DNA of 64,000 nucleotides from Maratus speciosus (GCA_963932465.1 OZ010792.1:18121701-18185700), one strand, 5' to 3'; shown: positions 11,479 to 22,104, counted from the stretch's first letter. The notes: generated by a model from the sequence alone, not told the origin. A program made the numbers and translations.

Positions 11479-12555
11479 ATGCCGGAATACTCTAACGAAG
11501 AATATGCGGACATGCATCTGATGTACGGGCAAGCTCATGGAAATGCATGTCTAGCACAGCGCATGTACCGTGAGCAATTTCCAAGGAGACGTTGCCCAAG
11601 TTCGAAACTCTTCATAAAAATCGATAGACGATTACGGGAGACTGGATCGTTTAATACAGCAAGCATTGATGCAGGGAAACCTCGACATGTACGAACATCT
11701 GCAATGGAAGAAGATGTACTGAATATTTTTAAAGATAACCCCTCCACGAGTACACGAGCTGCTGCGTCTGAAGTCGGTGTTTCTCACCAAAGTGTGTGGC
11801 GTGTTCTGCGTGCAGAAAACATGCACCCCTTTCATGTGCAGCGGGTACAACTGTTATCAGTAACAGATTGTGCTCAGAGGACAGAATTCGTACGCTGGTT
11901 GCTTAATGTAACAGAAAATAATCCACAATTTCTGGAAAATATTTTATTTACTGATGAAGCAACATTTACGAGAGAGGGCGTGGTAAACACGCACAATATG
12001 CACACAGGGTCATATACAAATCCGCACACTGTTTTCCCGTCGAACGCACAACAAAAGTTCAGTGTGAACATATGGGCAGGTGTCCTCGGTGATTATCTCA
12101 TAGGACCATATTTACTCCCAGATGTACTCAATGGCAGTACGTACTTGGTTTTCCTACGGGATATCTTACCGCAGTTACTGCAAAATGTGCCAGCAACATT
12201 GCGCCACAATATGTGGTTTATGCACGATGGCGCACCGGCACATTTTTTCATAGGTGTTCGCAATCACCTCAATTCAAAATATCCTGGGAAATGGATTGGA
12301 CGCAGTGGACCTGTTGCTTGGCCTGCACGCTCTCCAGACCTCAATCCGTTAGACTTTTTTGTTTGGGGACACCTTAAATCGCTGGTGTATGAAACGCCTG
12401 TGGATACACCGGAGGATTTACTAGCGCGAATCGTTGTCGCTGCAGGAGACATTCCCAACTCCGTCGGAGTTTTTCGGCGTGTTCGCCAATCTTTACGACG
12501 TCGCTGTCGGCCGTGCGATTCTGTTAATGGGCGCAACTTCGAACACCTATTATAA
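11479..12555 (+). CDS. DD41D transposase (IS630-Tc1-mariner superfamily)
   Basis: Intact 358-aa ORF encoding a cut-and-paste transposase expected to bind the element's TIRs and insert at TA. The N-terminus (YSNEEYADMHLMYGQAHGNA, residues 4-23) is typical of the DUF4817-type helix-turn-helix found in arthropod mariner-like transposases. A second HTH region (residues ~90-115, with VSHQSVWRVL) follows. The catalytic triad is visible as FTDEATF (D159), FMHDGAPAHF (D250) and SPDLNPLDFF (D292). Exactly 41 residues separate the last two, so the signature is DD41D, known from the rosa/Visitor-type lineage. The C-terminus ends NFEHLL, as is usual for these proteins. The ATG at 11479 gives the expected start just before the conserved domain. 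No frameshift or stop was found. Activity is not known. Confidence 0.9.
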   Translation: MPEYSNEEYADMHLMYGQAHGNACLAQRMYREQFPRRRCPSSKLFIKIDRRLRETGSFNTASIDAGKPRHVRTSAMEEDVLNIFKDNPSTSTRAAASEVGVSHQSVWRVLRAENMHPFHVQRVQLLSVTDCAQRTEFVRWLLNVTENNPQFLENILFTDEATFTREGVVNTHNMHTGSYTNPHTVFPSNAQQKFSVNIWAGVLGDYLIGPYLLPDVLNGSTYLVFLRDILPQLLQNVPATLRHNMWFMHDGAPAHFFIGVRNHLNSKYPGKWIGRSGPVAWPARSPDLNPLDFFVWGHLKSLVYETPVDTPEDLLARIVVAAGDIPNSVGVFRRVRQSLRRRCRPCDSVNGRNFEHLL

Positions 12556-13209
12556 TAATGTTCGTTCGTCTGCCTTCCGACATTGAACTGTGCAGCGCAG
12601 GCCAGAAGACTATGCTTCACATATGTCATAAAGTACGTGGAATGTAATTCTTTATTTGTCATTTTTCTTTTATTTTCAACACTTTTTGGCACAGTATTTT
12701 GTAAGTCACAGACTGTGGTGTACTCAAATTGTAAATTACAAAGTTTGTATGAATTAATTTAAAATTTAGTGTCTTTTTTAAATTTATAATTAATAAAATT
12801 ATTATGCTATTTGTTATTATTATTTCCTATCATAAATTATGATGCACATATACATACAATAATTGTCCATGTAAAACATGTACTGAAACTTCTTGCATAG
12901 TTACAAATCGCAATATTTTTAATTATTTCCGAATTTTCACCACCAGTTTAATTTTAAAGAATTTAAATTAAGCTTTATATCAATAAAAGACCACTTTAAA
13001 ATGTAGACTATTATTGTAAAGTTAATTTGGTTCATTCAACTCTTGAATAATTAAAAATGTTGCATCTGAGAAGAAGCATGATCGAAAATGTATAGTTGAG
13101 AGTAATTAAAAAGGCGGTGATTCCAATCGTGATGGGCGGAGTTTAACCTTTGCTAGTGTCAAAGAAAGCGGTGTTGTAAATAAGAAACTGATTAATTTCT
13201 CTCACACAA

Positions 13210-13418
13210 TTAACCCTCTGTCTACCAGAAGGGTCCAATGGACCCGACATGTATATTCAAAATATCTATTCAAACCAGAAAATTTCTTCAAAACAAACTA
13301 AATGTATAAATCAGACAATAATAAGTTAAATAAACAAATTAAATAGTTTTAAGTAAAAATTCTGGTGTAGAATGTTTTTATAAAACTTGAGTAAAATTTC
13401 CGGTAGTTCTAGGGTTAA
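13210..13418. mobile_element. M1 piggyBac-like MITE inserted in the transposon TIR
   Basis: 209 bp between TTAA at 13210 and TTAA at 13415, in opposite orientation to the copy at 6622. The CCCTAGAACTACCGG end is on the right and the GGGTCCA/TGGACCC palindrome is near the left end. The left and right TIRs of the host element align continuously if this block and one TTAA are removed, which shows a precise TTAA insertion. Confidence 0.88.
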
Positions 13419-14199
13419 ACCGATATGGTTCATTGTAAGCTTTTTCGAAAGTTTTCGGAATGGACCAAATTTTACTACATATTCCTTGTTGTAGCTAGAG
13501 TTGTCTTTTTGGAATTAACGATTAACTATTTTGATGTATATTGGATTTCGTACTTTTTTCACTGTTTCAGGGCTTGTAACTCGTCAATAAATATTGCTAT
13601 TTTAATACAATTGATGTCATTTTGTAGGTTTTTTTTCTGCTCTTTCTAAATATGTGCTTCGTTTTTATGTAGCATTATCGATAGTTTAGCAATGAGGGTT
13701 CTTTTACAATTTTCCGAATTTTCATTCTATTTGCTGTAACTTGAAAACTATTGAGATCCGACCAGGCTTTATATACTGATTTATGCTCCATGTGATCTCC
13801 TCTATTACCCCTATTAATATTGGACACCTTTAACGGAACACCCTGTATATACAATATATATAAATATGACCAAAATCTTGTACAAACTCGGAATAAAAAA
13901 TATCGAGCTCATGTATCCTATGCAAAATAAAATAAAATAAAGAAAAATAAAATTAAAAGAAAATTAAAATGCGAGCGAGAAATTTGCATTGGCGTTAGAG
14001 TTTGTCCGCGTTATTAGTGTAGGCTCTGGTTGGTGATTTTCTAGCCACTTAATTTTAATAATCTGTGAATGTCACAAGGAGACCTAAACCTAAGATCAAA
14101 TTTATTCGTAAATGAATAAATGCATTTATTCGTGTACATAAGAAACCGAAAAATTTGTTTCATAATTACGGATGTCAATGTGGCATTTGTGGATAAAAA

Positions 14200-14326
14200 T
14201 TAAATCCTTAATTCTTGCTCCCGTAATATTCACTGGCTGTGTCTTTTACTCAGATTGTTTGATTCCTACTAGTTTTATAAAATAGTGTAATTGGCTTTCT
14301 TCTGGTATCATTTTACTTGTCATTAA
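14200..14326. mobile_element. Short TTAA MITE, family M10, copy 1
   Basis: About 127 bp from TTAA at 14200 to TTAA at 14323. It is the inverted counterpart of 31822-31948, sharing CTCCCGT, GGCTGTGTC, TTTTATAAAATAG, GGTATCATTTTAC and TTGTCATTAA blocks. The subterminal palindrome is decayed here (CCCGTAATATTCACTGG) but perfect in the other copy. Confidence 0.7.
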
Positions 14327-14412
14327 ATAAAGTGAATACTTCCTTTTCAAAAAACTGGCGGCAATAAGCAGTCTGAATGTTTAAAACGTAATTTAACGCG
14401 ACCGTTAAGGGG

Positions 14413-14642
14413 TTAACCCATTAACCGCCGAAACTAAAAGACAGAAATCTTCAACTTTTTTGCTGAAAAACATTTATTATCACAAATTTCGAAAGATGAT
14501 CGTCACTCTATTTAATGGTCAAAGCTTCCCTTATTAAGGCAAATTTTTTAATACAAAAATAGTGGTAATGTAACATTTAAGATAAGCATCTGCATTTATT
14601 TTTACCGTTGCATCAACGCAACACCAGCGGGTAACGGGTTAA
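14413..14642. mobile_element. TTAA MITE, family M9
   Basis: 230 bp between TTAA at 14413 (TTAACCCATTAACCGCC) and TTAA at 14639 (inverted TTAACCCGTTACCCGC). A short palindrome (CGTTG, CAT, CAACG at 14606-14618) lies near the right end. The interior (AAAAGACAGAA, then TTATTAAGGCAAATTTT) resembles the family M8 copy at 43870. Confidence 0.65.
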
Positions 14643-14952
14643 GAGGGAAGAAATTCACCCATCAGAGCTTAAAGCATGGGTCCCACCGGTCCGTTTCTAG
14701 AAAACCAGTATTTTTTAAAAAAAGAAATTTGTGGTAGATTACTGCAACAATTGCAAGAAAAACGATCATCTTGATATGTTTCTGTTAAATTTATAAAGAA
14801 GATTATTCTTTAAATAAAAGTGGTATTCTAAAAACGGCTCAAGTGGAAGCCCGGCTTAAAAAAAAAAAAAAAAAACTCTTAAACGAGAAATAAAGGATGT
14901 ATTAATAATAAAAAAAATAGTCTTTCTAATTTATTTACTTTTCAATTTCTAG

Positions 14953-15440
14953 GTTGATTTAAAGCATCAACATGAAATTGCCAATTCATCACTGGTTCCA
15001 GAGGGAGTTGATCTCAGCGAATTTTACTTGAGCGTTGAATGGGACGTAATGGCTGTTCCCGCTACTAGAAACGAGAAGTTCTATTCTTGCTGCATAGAAC
15101 CTTATCCGGACATCACCTTCAACATGACTCTGCGGAGGAAACCGCTTTTCTACACCGTCAACCTTATAATTCCATGCGTTGGCATATCTGGTCTGTCAGT
15201 TGTTGTCTTCTACTTGCCGTCTGAGAGCGGTGAGAAAGTGTCGCTGTCAATCTCCATCCTGCTGTCTCTGACTTTTTTCTTTTTAGTGCTGGCCGAAATC
15301 ATCCCATCGACGTCTCTCGCAATGCCTCTTCTTGGAAAATATTTAGTTTTTACGATGATACTTGTAACGTTAAGTGTAGTGTTTGCCGTTGCAGTGCTGA
15401 ATGTCCATTTCAGATCGCCATCGTTCAACAAGATGCCCAA
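14953..15440 (+). CDS. nAChR alpha subunit, exon with TM1-TM3 (partial gene)
   Basis: This exon encodes 162 residues plus two bases of a split Lys codon. The protein is a subunit of a pentameric acetylcholine-gated cation channel in the plasma membrane of neurons or muscle. Visible in order: end of the ligand-binding domain ([10 protein letters not shown]), the vicinal cysteines of alpha subunits in [11 protein letters not shown] (C46-C47), a glycosylation sequon NMT (57-59), TM1 ([20 protein letters not shown]), the GEK filter motif (93-95) leading TM2 ([20 protein letters not shown]), and TM3 ([20 protein letters not shown]) followed by NVHFRSP. The 3' splice site is a pyrimidine-rich tract ending TTTCTAG (AG at 14951-14952), and the donor is GTAAGT at 15441. 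Reading is in frame from the first base. Earlier ligand-binding exons were not found in the window, so they should lie upstream. Which alpha subtype this is cannot be settled here. Confidence 0.95.
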
Positions 15441-16047
15441 GTAAGTCTTTATTAAAATTTAATTGTTTGCAGTTCAATAAAATAGGTAGGGGAAGGTGTT
15501 GTACCTCTGACCATATTGTTCCTTTGACCACCTAGGCTCTAGCGCCATCTAGCAGCATTTTATAAATTTTGGTGTAATTAGTGCATAGTTCCTTAACTAG
15601 AGGGCTTATGTAACCTACTGCAAATTACTCAAGTCAAAGAGCATTCCTGTGAATAATACTAATCCTTTTCCATCATAAAAATATAAGTATTTATTTGTTA
15701 ATATTTTGCCTAATAATACTTTTTGTTCCAGGTCTTTGTTGGTAGAAATAATTTGACATAGTAGCTATAGACTTTTATAAATATGGTGGGGGTTGTGAAA
15801 ATGATTATCCCAACCCTAAAACTGTAGCATGCTTTGTAATTTGCATTACCATAGTGTTGTACCTCTGACCATGATCAGTTGTTGTTCCTTTGACCAGGTC
15901 AAAGGTACAACACTCTTAAAAGATTTTCTAAACATGTCAACTCTTATGACTTACTTACTACAACTGTCTTGAAATTAGTTAACGATATTTCTTTTTTACT
16001 TCAGTCGTTCATAAATAATAAAAAAAAATTATGTACAGTAGTCTCCC

Positions 16048-16088
16048 TCAAATCCGCACAGCTTGGGACCAGAGATTGTGCGGATTTC
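16048..16088. repeat. Inverted repeat in a Tigger/pogo-like terminus
   Basis: CAGTAGTCTCCC is followed by arms AAATCCGCACA and TGTGCGGATTT around a loop of about 16 bp. CAGTAGTC starts are typical of Tigger-type elements, so this is probably one end of a short element nested in the larger remnant. Its partner end was not found. Confidence 0.45.
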
Positions 16089-16355
16089 TGTTGATTGCTT
16101 TGTTTACATTTTTAAACAGTAATTTGAATATAATAATGCAATCAAAATTATAATGAATGCTAGCCATATAGTAAAATGTTAAAATAACTAAGTAAAATAA
16201 TAAACTAAAATGATAAAAAGTAACATAATTTAAAACCAACAAACAAACAAACATATTCTTAAAAAAGTACATAAAAAGAAATTTCTTCCTAAGGACAGTT
16301 CAAATTCCGATAGCGGCACCGAAATTTCTTTAGGAGAAATTTTTGTCTGTCAGTT

Positions 16356-16683
16356 GAATGTCATGAGTTAGCTGACCAGAAACAATTTGAGAAAGATGAA
16401 ATGGAAAAAGGAAATTTTATTCTTGTTAAAATAGCAAGTAATAAAACTATTACGTATTTTGTCGCAGATATATGTGATATTAAATATCTAGTGTTTCAGA
16501 TACAATATTTGAAAAAACAAAACTTTAAGTAGGAAGTTTATACTAGAAGATGAAAAGCTGTATGATATTGATACAGAAGACATTGTGACTAAACTTTCAA
16601 ACTCTGCTATTGCTAGTGGATCTTCTCGACAGTTAGACTGTTTGTCATTTGGAGTGGACTTTGCATCATTTAAAATGGAGTAA
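16356..16683 (+). pseudogene. C-terminal transposase fragment, frameshifted
   Basis: One frame reads ECHELADQKQFEKDEMEKGN and continues FILVKIASNKTITYFVADI. After a frameshift near 16525 a second frame reads KFILEDEKLYDIDTEDIV and then SFGVDFASFKME before a stop. The pattern of a GNFILVK strand, a YFVA strand, a Y-DID-EDIV segment and a terminal F-V-F-F motif resembles C-terminal domains of pogo/Jerky-type DDE transposases of arthropods. The DDE core is missing. Family assignment is by resemblance only. Confidence 0.5.
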
Positions 16684-17214
16684 GCAAACGTGAAATATAA
16701 AACTATTAAATACTATCATTAACATAATTCTTAATATTCTTTACATTAACCTGTATCCATTAAACTTAAAATCATTTACAATGATACTGAATAAAATGAT
16801 TTTTTTCTTCATTACTGTGTTGACTAATTGCCTGGTCAGAGGTACAACAACCCATGGTCAAAAGTACAACTATACGTTGTACCTTTGACCACATTGTTAT
16901 TATATTTTAAAAATGAAATGAAACATAGTAAAAGTAAAATTAGAACGTTGAAAAAATGACGTATGATAAACAATGTGATACGGGTGTTAATAAAACAAAG
17001 AAATTGAATTTAGCTTTAATAGTTAAGCTAAGAAAATTAAAATTGTGCAAAGTGGTCAAAGGAACAACACCTTCCCCTATCATTTACATAGATGACAAGC
17101 ACCCACTAATCTACCGTAATAATTAGATTAGGTCGACCCAGTTTAACAACGTTTCAAACCAGAAAATTTGTTTGATGAACCAAAAATATCCTCATTTTAT
17201 TTTATTTTGAATTT

Positions 17215-17253
17215 TTAACCCTTTACACTCCTTTGTCGACTATGAATCGACAA
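17215..17253 (+). repeat. Terminus of a TTAA MITE with subterminal palindrome
   Basis: TTAACCCTTTACACTCC is followed by arms TTGTCGA (17233-17239) and TCGACAA (17247-17253) around a 7-bp loop. This is the layout of the TTAA families elsewhere in the window. A possible far end is TCGAAAGGATTAA at about 17643-17655, but that is weak. Confidence 0.5.
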
Positions 17254-17985
17254 CACTTGTCTCTACTGCTACTTCAGAATTAAACTTTAGCTACCGCTAA
17301 TTATAAAAGATAGTGTTTGTAGTATTTTTCTACAATATTTGTAATAGAAGTCTACTACGAATGTTGTAGTATATAAACCTAGATGCCAAAAACTCTTAAT
17401 TATTACGTAATCTGATAAAAAAAAAATATGTTTCCAACCGGAAATTTTATTTAATAATTTTTTTAGAATGGAATTTGTTAAGTATTTCTTATAATCAAGA
17501 CGTATTTCCTTATATACACTTTCCGGTTTTCAAAATGTTTGTGTTGAATAAGACTCCGGAATAATTAAGAGATATTGGCGTTTATGTATAAATAGCAATA
17601 TCAAAAGATGCTCGATATTTCGAAAGAATAATTTTCAAAGAGTCGAAAGGATTAATATCCTTAAATATTGTTATACTACAGTCCTCAGCAAAAGTTTAGA
17701 CACTGGTGATTTTTAACCTTTAAATAAAAAATATGAACACTTGGGTTATACAAATTGCTGTATTTATTTTTTAATATATTTTAAATGTATTAGGACAAAA
17801 ATAACGGTTTTAATGCAGGATATTATTTAATTTAACTGAAAAAAGTGAAATTTGCATATTGCAAAAGTTTAGACACTTTTGTGATTTTTTTGGAAAATGT
17901 TCACGGAAAAACGCAATTTTCAAACTTATGACGTCACATACATGAAGTATTTAAGTGCACCTCGCAATAATATCGGTTAGTGAAG

Positions 17986-19007
17986 ATGCCGCAAGCTAGA
18001 AATTTTCAGTCAGATGAAGTAATTAAAGCATGGAAGATGAAATCGAAAGGGAAGACTGTTGCAGAAATTTCAGCTACTTTGAATCGTGTCAAAGAAGTCT
18101 GCCTATTAAGTACTGTCTAAGAGTGATGCTTTCAAAGCAAAACATAAATCTGAAAGGCCTTGTGTGGCCAGAAAACGAGATTATAGAAGGAACCATAAAC
18201 TGGCATCTAGACAAATGATGATTGCTAATTGCATTAAAAGTGAGTCAGAACTTTCTGTGTCAACGGATACTTTCGTAGATGAATTATTGAAAGATGTACA
18301 TTAGTTTACATGAAAATGATAAAACAACCACCCTTGAAATCTCCCAACAAATTGACCCCTTTCCGTCGCGAATTAATTCTGTTTATAAAACTGATGAAAT
18401 AATGGACTGAAATCAGAATTTATAAACGAATTTATTAGAAAGTATGAACTTGCTTATTTTCACGTACATTATAAAAGGAAAATTTTAATTAATTCTTCTT
18501 GGTGCCGCATGTGAGTTTTGGAATTACAATTAGGTTTTCTTTTTAAGGACATCGCCCTCGAAAGAGTTAATAATTTGTGCCTCACTTTGTTTTAATTTTC
18601 AAGTATCTCTGGAGTTTCATAATGGTCGCCAAGCAGCGTAAGACTATAACATATATTGGAAAGCCATTTGGGGAACTTTTAGCTCTTCCAAAGTATACAT
18701 TTGAGCAAGAAAATGCTTCTATCCATGTTGCATACAAATCAAAAAATTAGTTTAACTCTCAAAATATTACTGTTCTCGACTGGCCTGCGTGTAGCCCTGA
18801 TCTGAACCCAATCGAAAACTTTTGTGGCATCATATCTCATACGGTTTATGCAATTTTTTGACAATACTCCTCAATAATGAACTTCAATCTGCTGTTGAAC
18901 ATGTTTGGTACGAAATGGACACCCAAGTGATGCAGGATTTATTTTTTTCGATGGGAACTCACATTGTTGCATTAATAGCAGACAATGTAGGTGCAGTTCG
19001 ATTTTAA
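17986..19007 (+). pseudogene. Tc1-type transposase relic
   Basis: It starts MPQARNFQSDEVIKAWKMKS with the expected N-terminal helix-turn-helix (GKTVAEISATLNR), then breaks up with stops. After the MITE at 18352-18570 the catalytic C-terminal part is recognisable as DWPACSPDLNPIENF at about 18779-18822. This is the Tc1 third catalytic motif, with E in PIEN. A tail NNELQSAVEHVWYEMDTQVM corresponds to the usual end of these enzymes. Many stops and frameshifts show the copy is long dead. Product if intact: a TA-specific cut-and-paste transposase. Confidence 0.8.
18352..18570 (-). mobile_element. TTAA MITE, family M2, copy inside the Tc1 relic
   Basis: 219 bp in the orientation opposite to 21017-21234. 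Shared blocks include CTGTTTATAAAACTGATGAAA, TAATGGACTGA, AACTTGCTTATTTTCA, TTGGTGCCGC and TTTAAGGACA. One TTAA has decayed to TTGA (18352) and the other is at 18567. The palindrome is decayed in this copy. Confidence 0.75.
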
Positions 19008-19363
19008 TTTATGGATATTTTTCTGTTAACAGACAAATTGTCTATACTTTTGCTACAATGTTAATTTTTTTTTAATTTTTTTTTTATTTTTATTTTTTTT
19101 TTGTCATTGTATATTATGTAATGTGTATAAATTAAAATTTATTGTTTGTGTATGAGAGATAAGTCCCCACTAATGTATGACAGTTGAGTTCCAACAATTC
19201 GTTACATACTTCTCACTACAGAAGCATAATTGATCATTGTCTAAACTTTTGCTGACCACTTTTGGTTCTAAACTACAGCTATACTTTTGCCCAATGTTTC
19301 AGTTAACAGCAAGACAAGCAATCCATAGGCTGAACGTCAAGTCGACTGTAACTATGAAACTCC

Positions 19364-19460
19364 ATAACCCCTTAATTCGCGCTCCCGTCAATATCACGGG
19401 CTGAGGTGTCGTTCGTTATTTCTCGTCCCCATCATATTTCCGGGCTGGAGATTTAATTGC
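19364..19460. repeat. Partial TTAA MITE end, family M10-like
   Basis: ATAACCCCTTAATTCGCGCTCCCG then a CCCGT/ACGGG inverted pair matches the palindromic end of family M10 (14200, 31822). The similarity ends soon after GGCTGAGGTGTC, so the copy is truncated or recombined. Confidence 0.5.
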
Positions 19461-20513
19461 TGTAAATAACTTTTGAAACCAGAAAAATTTAACTGGTATT
19501 TCGGTATGAAGTCTTTGAATAGTCGCGCTTCAAAGCGTTATAAGTAAGCGAACAAACTTAATGCTGGAATCAGGCGTAAATTAACACAGTTGCGCCACCT
19601 TGTGGACGGAGTGATAATTCACATATGCGGGCTTTTAGTGTGGCGCGTATTTTCTAAATCTTTAGTCACTCATGGAAATGAATTTTGTTTGCCACATTTA
19701 TTTGCAAAACAAAGGCGTAGCGAGAGGGGTATGCAGATGCAATTGACACCACGAAGTTTTCTTTACCTTCTTAAACGTACTTCAGTTATTAACCAAGGTG
19801 AAATAAACTTTACAATTTTAGTGGTGAGAGTAAGAAAACAGTTAGGTATCTACCTGTAGTTCACACTCCGTCCGTTACGTGGCCCATGACCTTGATTGAA
19901 GTGACCTCGCTTTTAATCTTGCGGTTATTTCTCCCAAATAAGATATGACGCTTACTTATATCGCTTTGGTCGCACTTGGGCTTGGCTTTTGGCACTGATT
20001 GTAATGCTGCGATTTGTATTGCATGTTTCGAAATATATAACACTACAAAAAATTATTAATAATCAAAATTAAATGTATATATATTATTTCAAATATTATT
20101 TGTAAAAATTTGTGTGATGATGGTAAATAAAGATCTAAGATGTGAAAAATAAAGGTCTTACTCGCATTAATTTGTATGGTGTAAAAGAAACATTAAGACA
20201 CAGAATTTTCTCATGATGGCTTTTCTACAAATGTGAATTTGTTCGATAACATCTTTATTTTTCGCTTAAAAAAAAAAAAATCAATTGCATATTTTGTTTA
20301 GAAACCTTATAGTTATTCAATTCAATTTCTGTAATAAAAAATAGGTACTTTTTTATGGTTTTTCCAAATAGTAAGCGATCGTGAAAGGGTTAATGCTGCT
20401 CCACTCTTCACCAGTGTTTGAGATTGTGAAATTTATTTAATTTCTTTTGTTAAAAAAAATTCTGCTGCGAAACGTATTAAACCTGGGTTAAATTTACCAA
20501 CATATTACGGGAG
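19461..20513. other. No gene recognised
   Basis: About 1 kb of intron with short ORFs lacking recognisable domains. It includes a T/A-rich stretch at about 20040-20360 that ends in GGGTTAA near 20392, possibly another degraded TTAA element. Confidence 0.3.
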
Positions 20514-20521
20514 ATTAGTGG

Positions 20522-20702
20522 TAGTGACGTAACCAGAGGATCCTGGTGTCTAAATTCTCTTGATACTACTAAAATTGAAAAGTTTTTTTCGGTCTTGATT
20601 AACAGCAGAAAATTCGCTATTTAGATAAGGCGAAGAAAACTTTATAAAATTAGTGGTGTCCAGTGCATCTGGAGCCCCCCCCCCTCTCTGGCTACGCCAC
20701 TG
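20522..20702. mobile_element. hAT-type MITE with 8-bp target duplication
   Basis: The left end TAGTGACGTAACCAGAG and the inverted right end CAGTGGCGTAGCCAGAG match the common hAT consensus. The flanks are ATTAGTGG (20514-20521) and ATTAGTGA (20703-20710), an 8-bp duplication with one mismatch, as expected for hAT. A C run of 11 lies beside the right TIR. Non-coding, 181 bp. Confidence 0.85.
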
Positions 20703-20729
20703 ATTAGTGAGAAGTTGGCACCTCTACAT

Positions 20730-20946
20730 TTAACCCATTAAGGACTAGCGTTACCTTATGGTCACAGCATAACTGTCAACCCTTTTGCTGTTTGAATACC
20801 AGTAATTTAGAAGAAAAATTTTCATTTTCTTTAATGACAGAAATTCTGCTATAAAATAATATAACTTTTTCTTTTCCAAAAATGTGGTGCGAAATGCAAT
20901 TTTTGTATTTTAAAAAGAAAAAATAATTCCGTCTTTAATGGGTTAA
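20730..20946. mobile_element. TTAA MITE, family M6
   Basis: 217 bp between TTAACCCATTAAGGAC (20730) and the inverted TTAACCCATTAAAGAC (ending 20946), a TIR of about 13 bp. A weak palindrome (TTATG and CATAA, 7-bp loop) lies at about 20757-20773. Non-coding. Confidence 0.7.
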
Positions 20947-21016
20947 TGTATCTATATTATAAAGCAAAAACATGTCCAGTCCATGAGCACAGCCTTTTGA
21001 ATACTAGGCTTACGCG

Positions 21017-21234
21017 TTAACCCTTTCGAGGGCGGTGTCCTTAAAAAAGGACACCTAATTTTAATTCCAAAACTGACAAATGGCACCAAGAATATTTAAT
21101 TAAAATTTTCCTATTATAATGCACGTGAAATTAAGCAAGTTCGTATTTTCTAATAAATTCGATTGTGAATTCCGGAGTAGTCCATTATTTCATCAGTTTA
21201 TAAAAAAGAATTACCCCGCGCCGGTAAGGGTTAA
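21017..21234 (+). mobile_element. TTAA MITE, family M2, with 9-bp-arm hairpin
   Basis: 218 bp between TTAA at 21017 (TTAACCCTTTCGAGGGC) and TTAA at 21231 (inverted TTAACCCTTACCGGCGC). A perfect stem-loop, GGTGTCCTT (21034-21042) and AAGGACACC (21047-21055) with an AAAA loop, sits about 13 bp inside the left end. Related copies lie at 18352, 22105, 22357 and 23572. Confidence 0.85.
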
Positions 21235-22104
21235 CCAAAAAATGACAGCTGTCGTAGGCGAAGTTTTTTCAGCGTTTGTAGAGTCATGTAAAATTGAATA
21301 CCGGTTATTTCTAAAAGAGTTTCCTGCCTTATTTTTCTCAGATTAAATAACAGGTTTCGTACGCATTAAAGGATTCAGAGGATTTTAGGTGTTTTAGTAC
21401 CAGAAATTTTTGTAAAGTGCTGATCGCGATATCTGAAAATAATTTCTTTTGTTCATTAAATAAGGCAAATGTTACTTTACAAAAATTCTTATAACAGGTG
21501 CTTGAAAGTCCTTGAAGCGTACGAACTCTGCTATTAGGTAATAAATTGAGTATTAGTAAGAAAATGTTAGTACTCAAACGGAAGGAACCGTACGAAAGCT
21601 GAAAAAAATCCGCCTACGACAATAGCCATTTCAACCGCAATTTTTTTAAAGCAATTTTTTTTAAATCTTCTTAAGCATTTTTCATGAATTTTTGAAACTA
21701 CGTTAGACGATTTATACAATCATTTAATAAATTTTAGAAGGATTTTGCCAATTAAAATTAATTAATGAAATTTGGTTTCATAGGTATTTTGTGCAATATT
21801 TATAACTCCACTCAAATCTTTTATTTAAAGTATTTTTTTTAGTATTTTATAGAATTAGTAAATGTACAAATATAATATTCTTACAATAAAAATATAGAAA
21901 TATTTCCGAACTGAAACTTTTCTCCCCAATCTTTCAACGTCAAGAAAACTGAAAAGATGCAAAGGTAAAAGAAATAATCCTTTAAAAAATATTTTCGTTT
22001 TGTGCATCATGCTTTTGGAACAAGATAAAGTAAAGTATCTATAACTCATTCTAAACTGTATTATTATTAATCTAGCTATTGAATGAGTTTTATAACAAAT
22101 TATT
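21235..22104. other. No gene recognised
   Basis: AT-rich intron sequence of about 870 bp. The ORFs on either strand have no recognisable domain or codon structure. Confidence 0.35.

Larger units (their letters stand above)
10660..13845 (+). mobile_element. DD41D mariner-superfamily transposon with ~570-bp TIRs
   Basis: The element is bounded by TA target duplications (10658-10659 and 13846-13847) and starts CAGGGTGTTCCGTTAAAG at both ends. The inverted repeats run about 570 bp: left 10660 to about 11233, right 13845 back to about 13075. The right copy is interrupted by the 209-bp M1 MITE at 13210-13418, and homology resumes cleanly on its far side. A single intact transposase ORF lies between the TIRs, so this copy may be recent enough to encode an active enzyme. 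It lies upstream of the first visible nAChR exon, presumably in an intron. Confidence 0.85.
15489..17077 (+). mobile_element. TA-flanked pogo-type transposon remnant (GGGGAAGG ends)
   Basis: The left end GGGGAAGGTGTTGTACC and the inverted right end GGGGAAGGTGTTGTTCC match for about 30 bp. TA lies just outside both ends (15487-15488 and 17078-17079). Extra copies of the terminal motif (TTGTACCTCTGACC and inversions) occur internally at about 15855-15915 and 16835-16895. Only a C-terminal coding fragment survives, so the copy is an internally deleted, non-autonomous element. Confidence 0.75.
17679..19261 (+). mobile_element. Tc1-like transposon, dead copy
   Basis: The terminal repeats read CAGTCCTCAGCAAAAGTTTA on the left and, inverted, AAGTGGTCAGCAAAAGTTTA on the right, both followed by GACA. 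The left end abuts TA (17677-17678). The copy carries a degraded transposase and a later 219-bp TTAA MITE insertion at 18352-18570. Confidence 0.8.

Noticed and set aside
12264..12692. 142-codon minus-strand ORF
   Set aside because: Antisense shadow of the DD41D transposase; the plus frame has the catalytic motifs.
14400..14420. Telomere-like TTAACCC motifs
   Set aside because: The many TTAACCC/GGGTTAA words are single termini of TTAA MITEs, not tandem telomeric repeats.
1..14952. Upstream nAChR ligand-binding exons
   Set aside because: No frame showed the conserved Cys-loop or WxPD-type motifs. Short exons could be missed by eye, but none could be supported.
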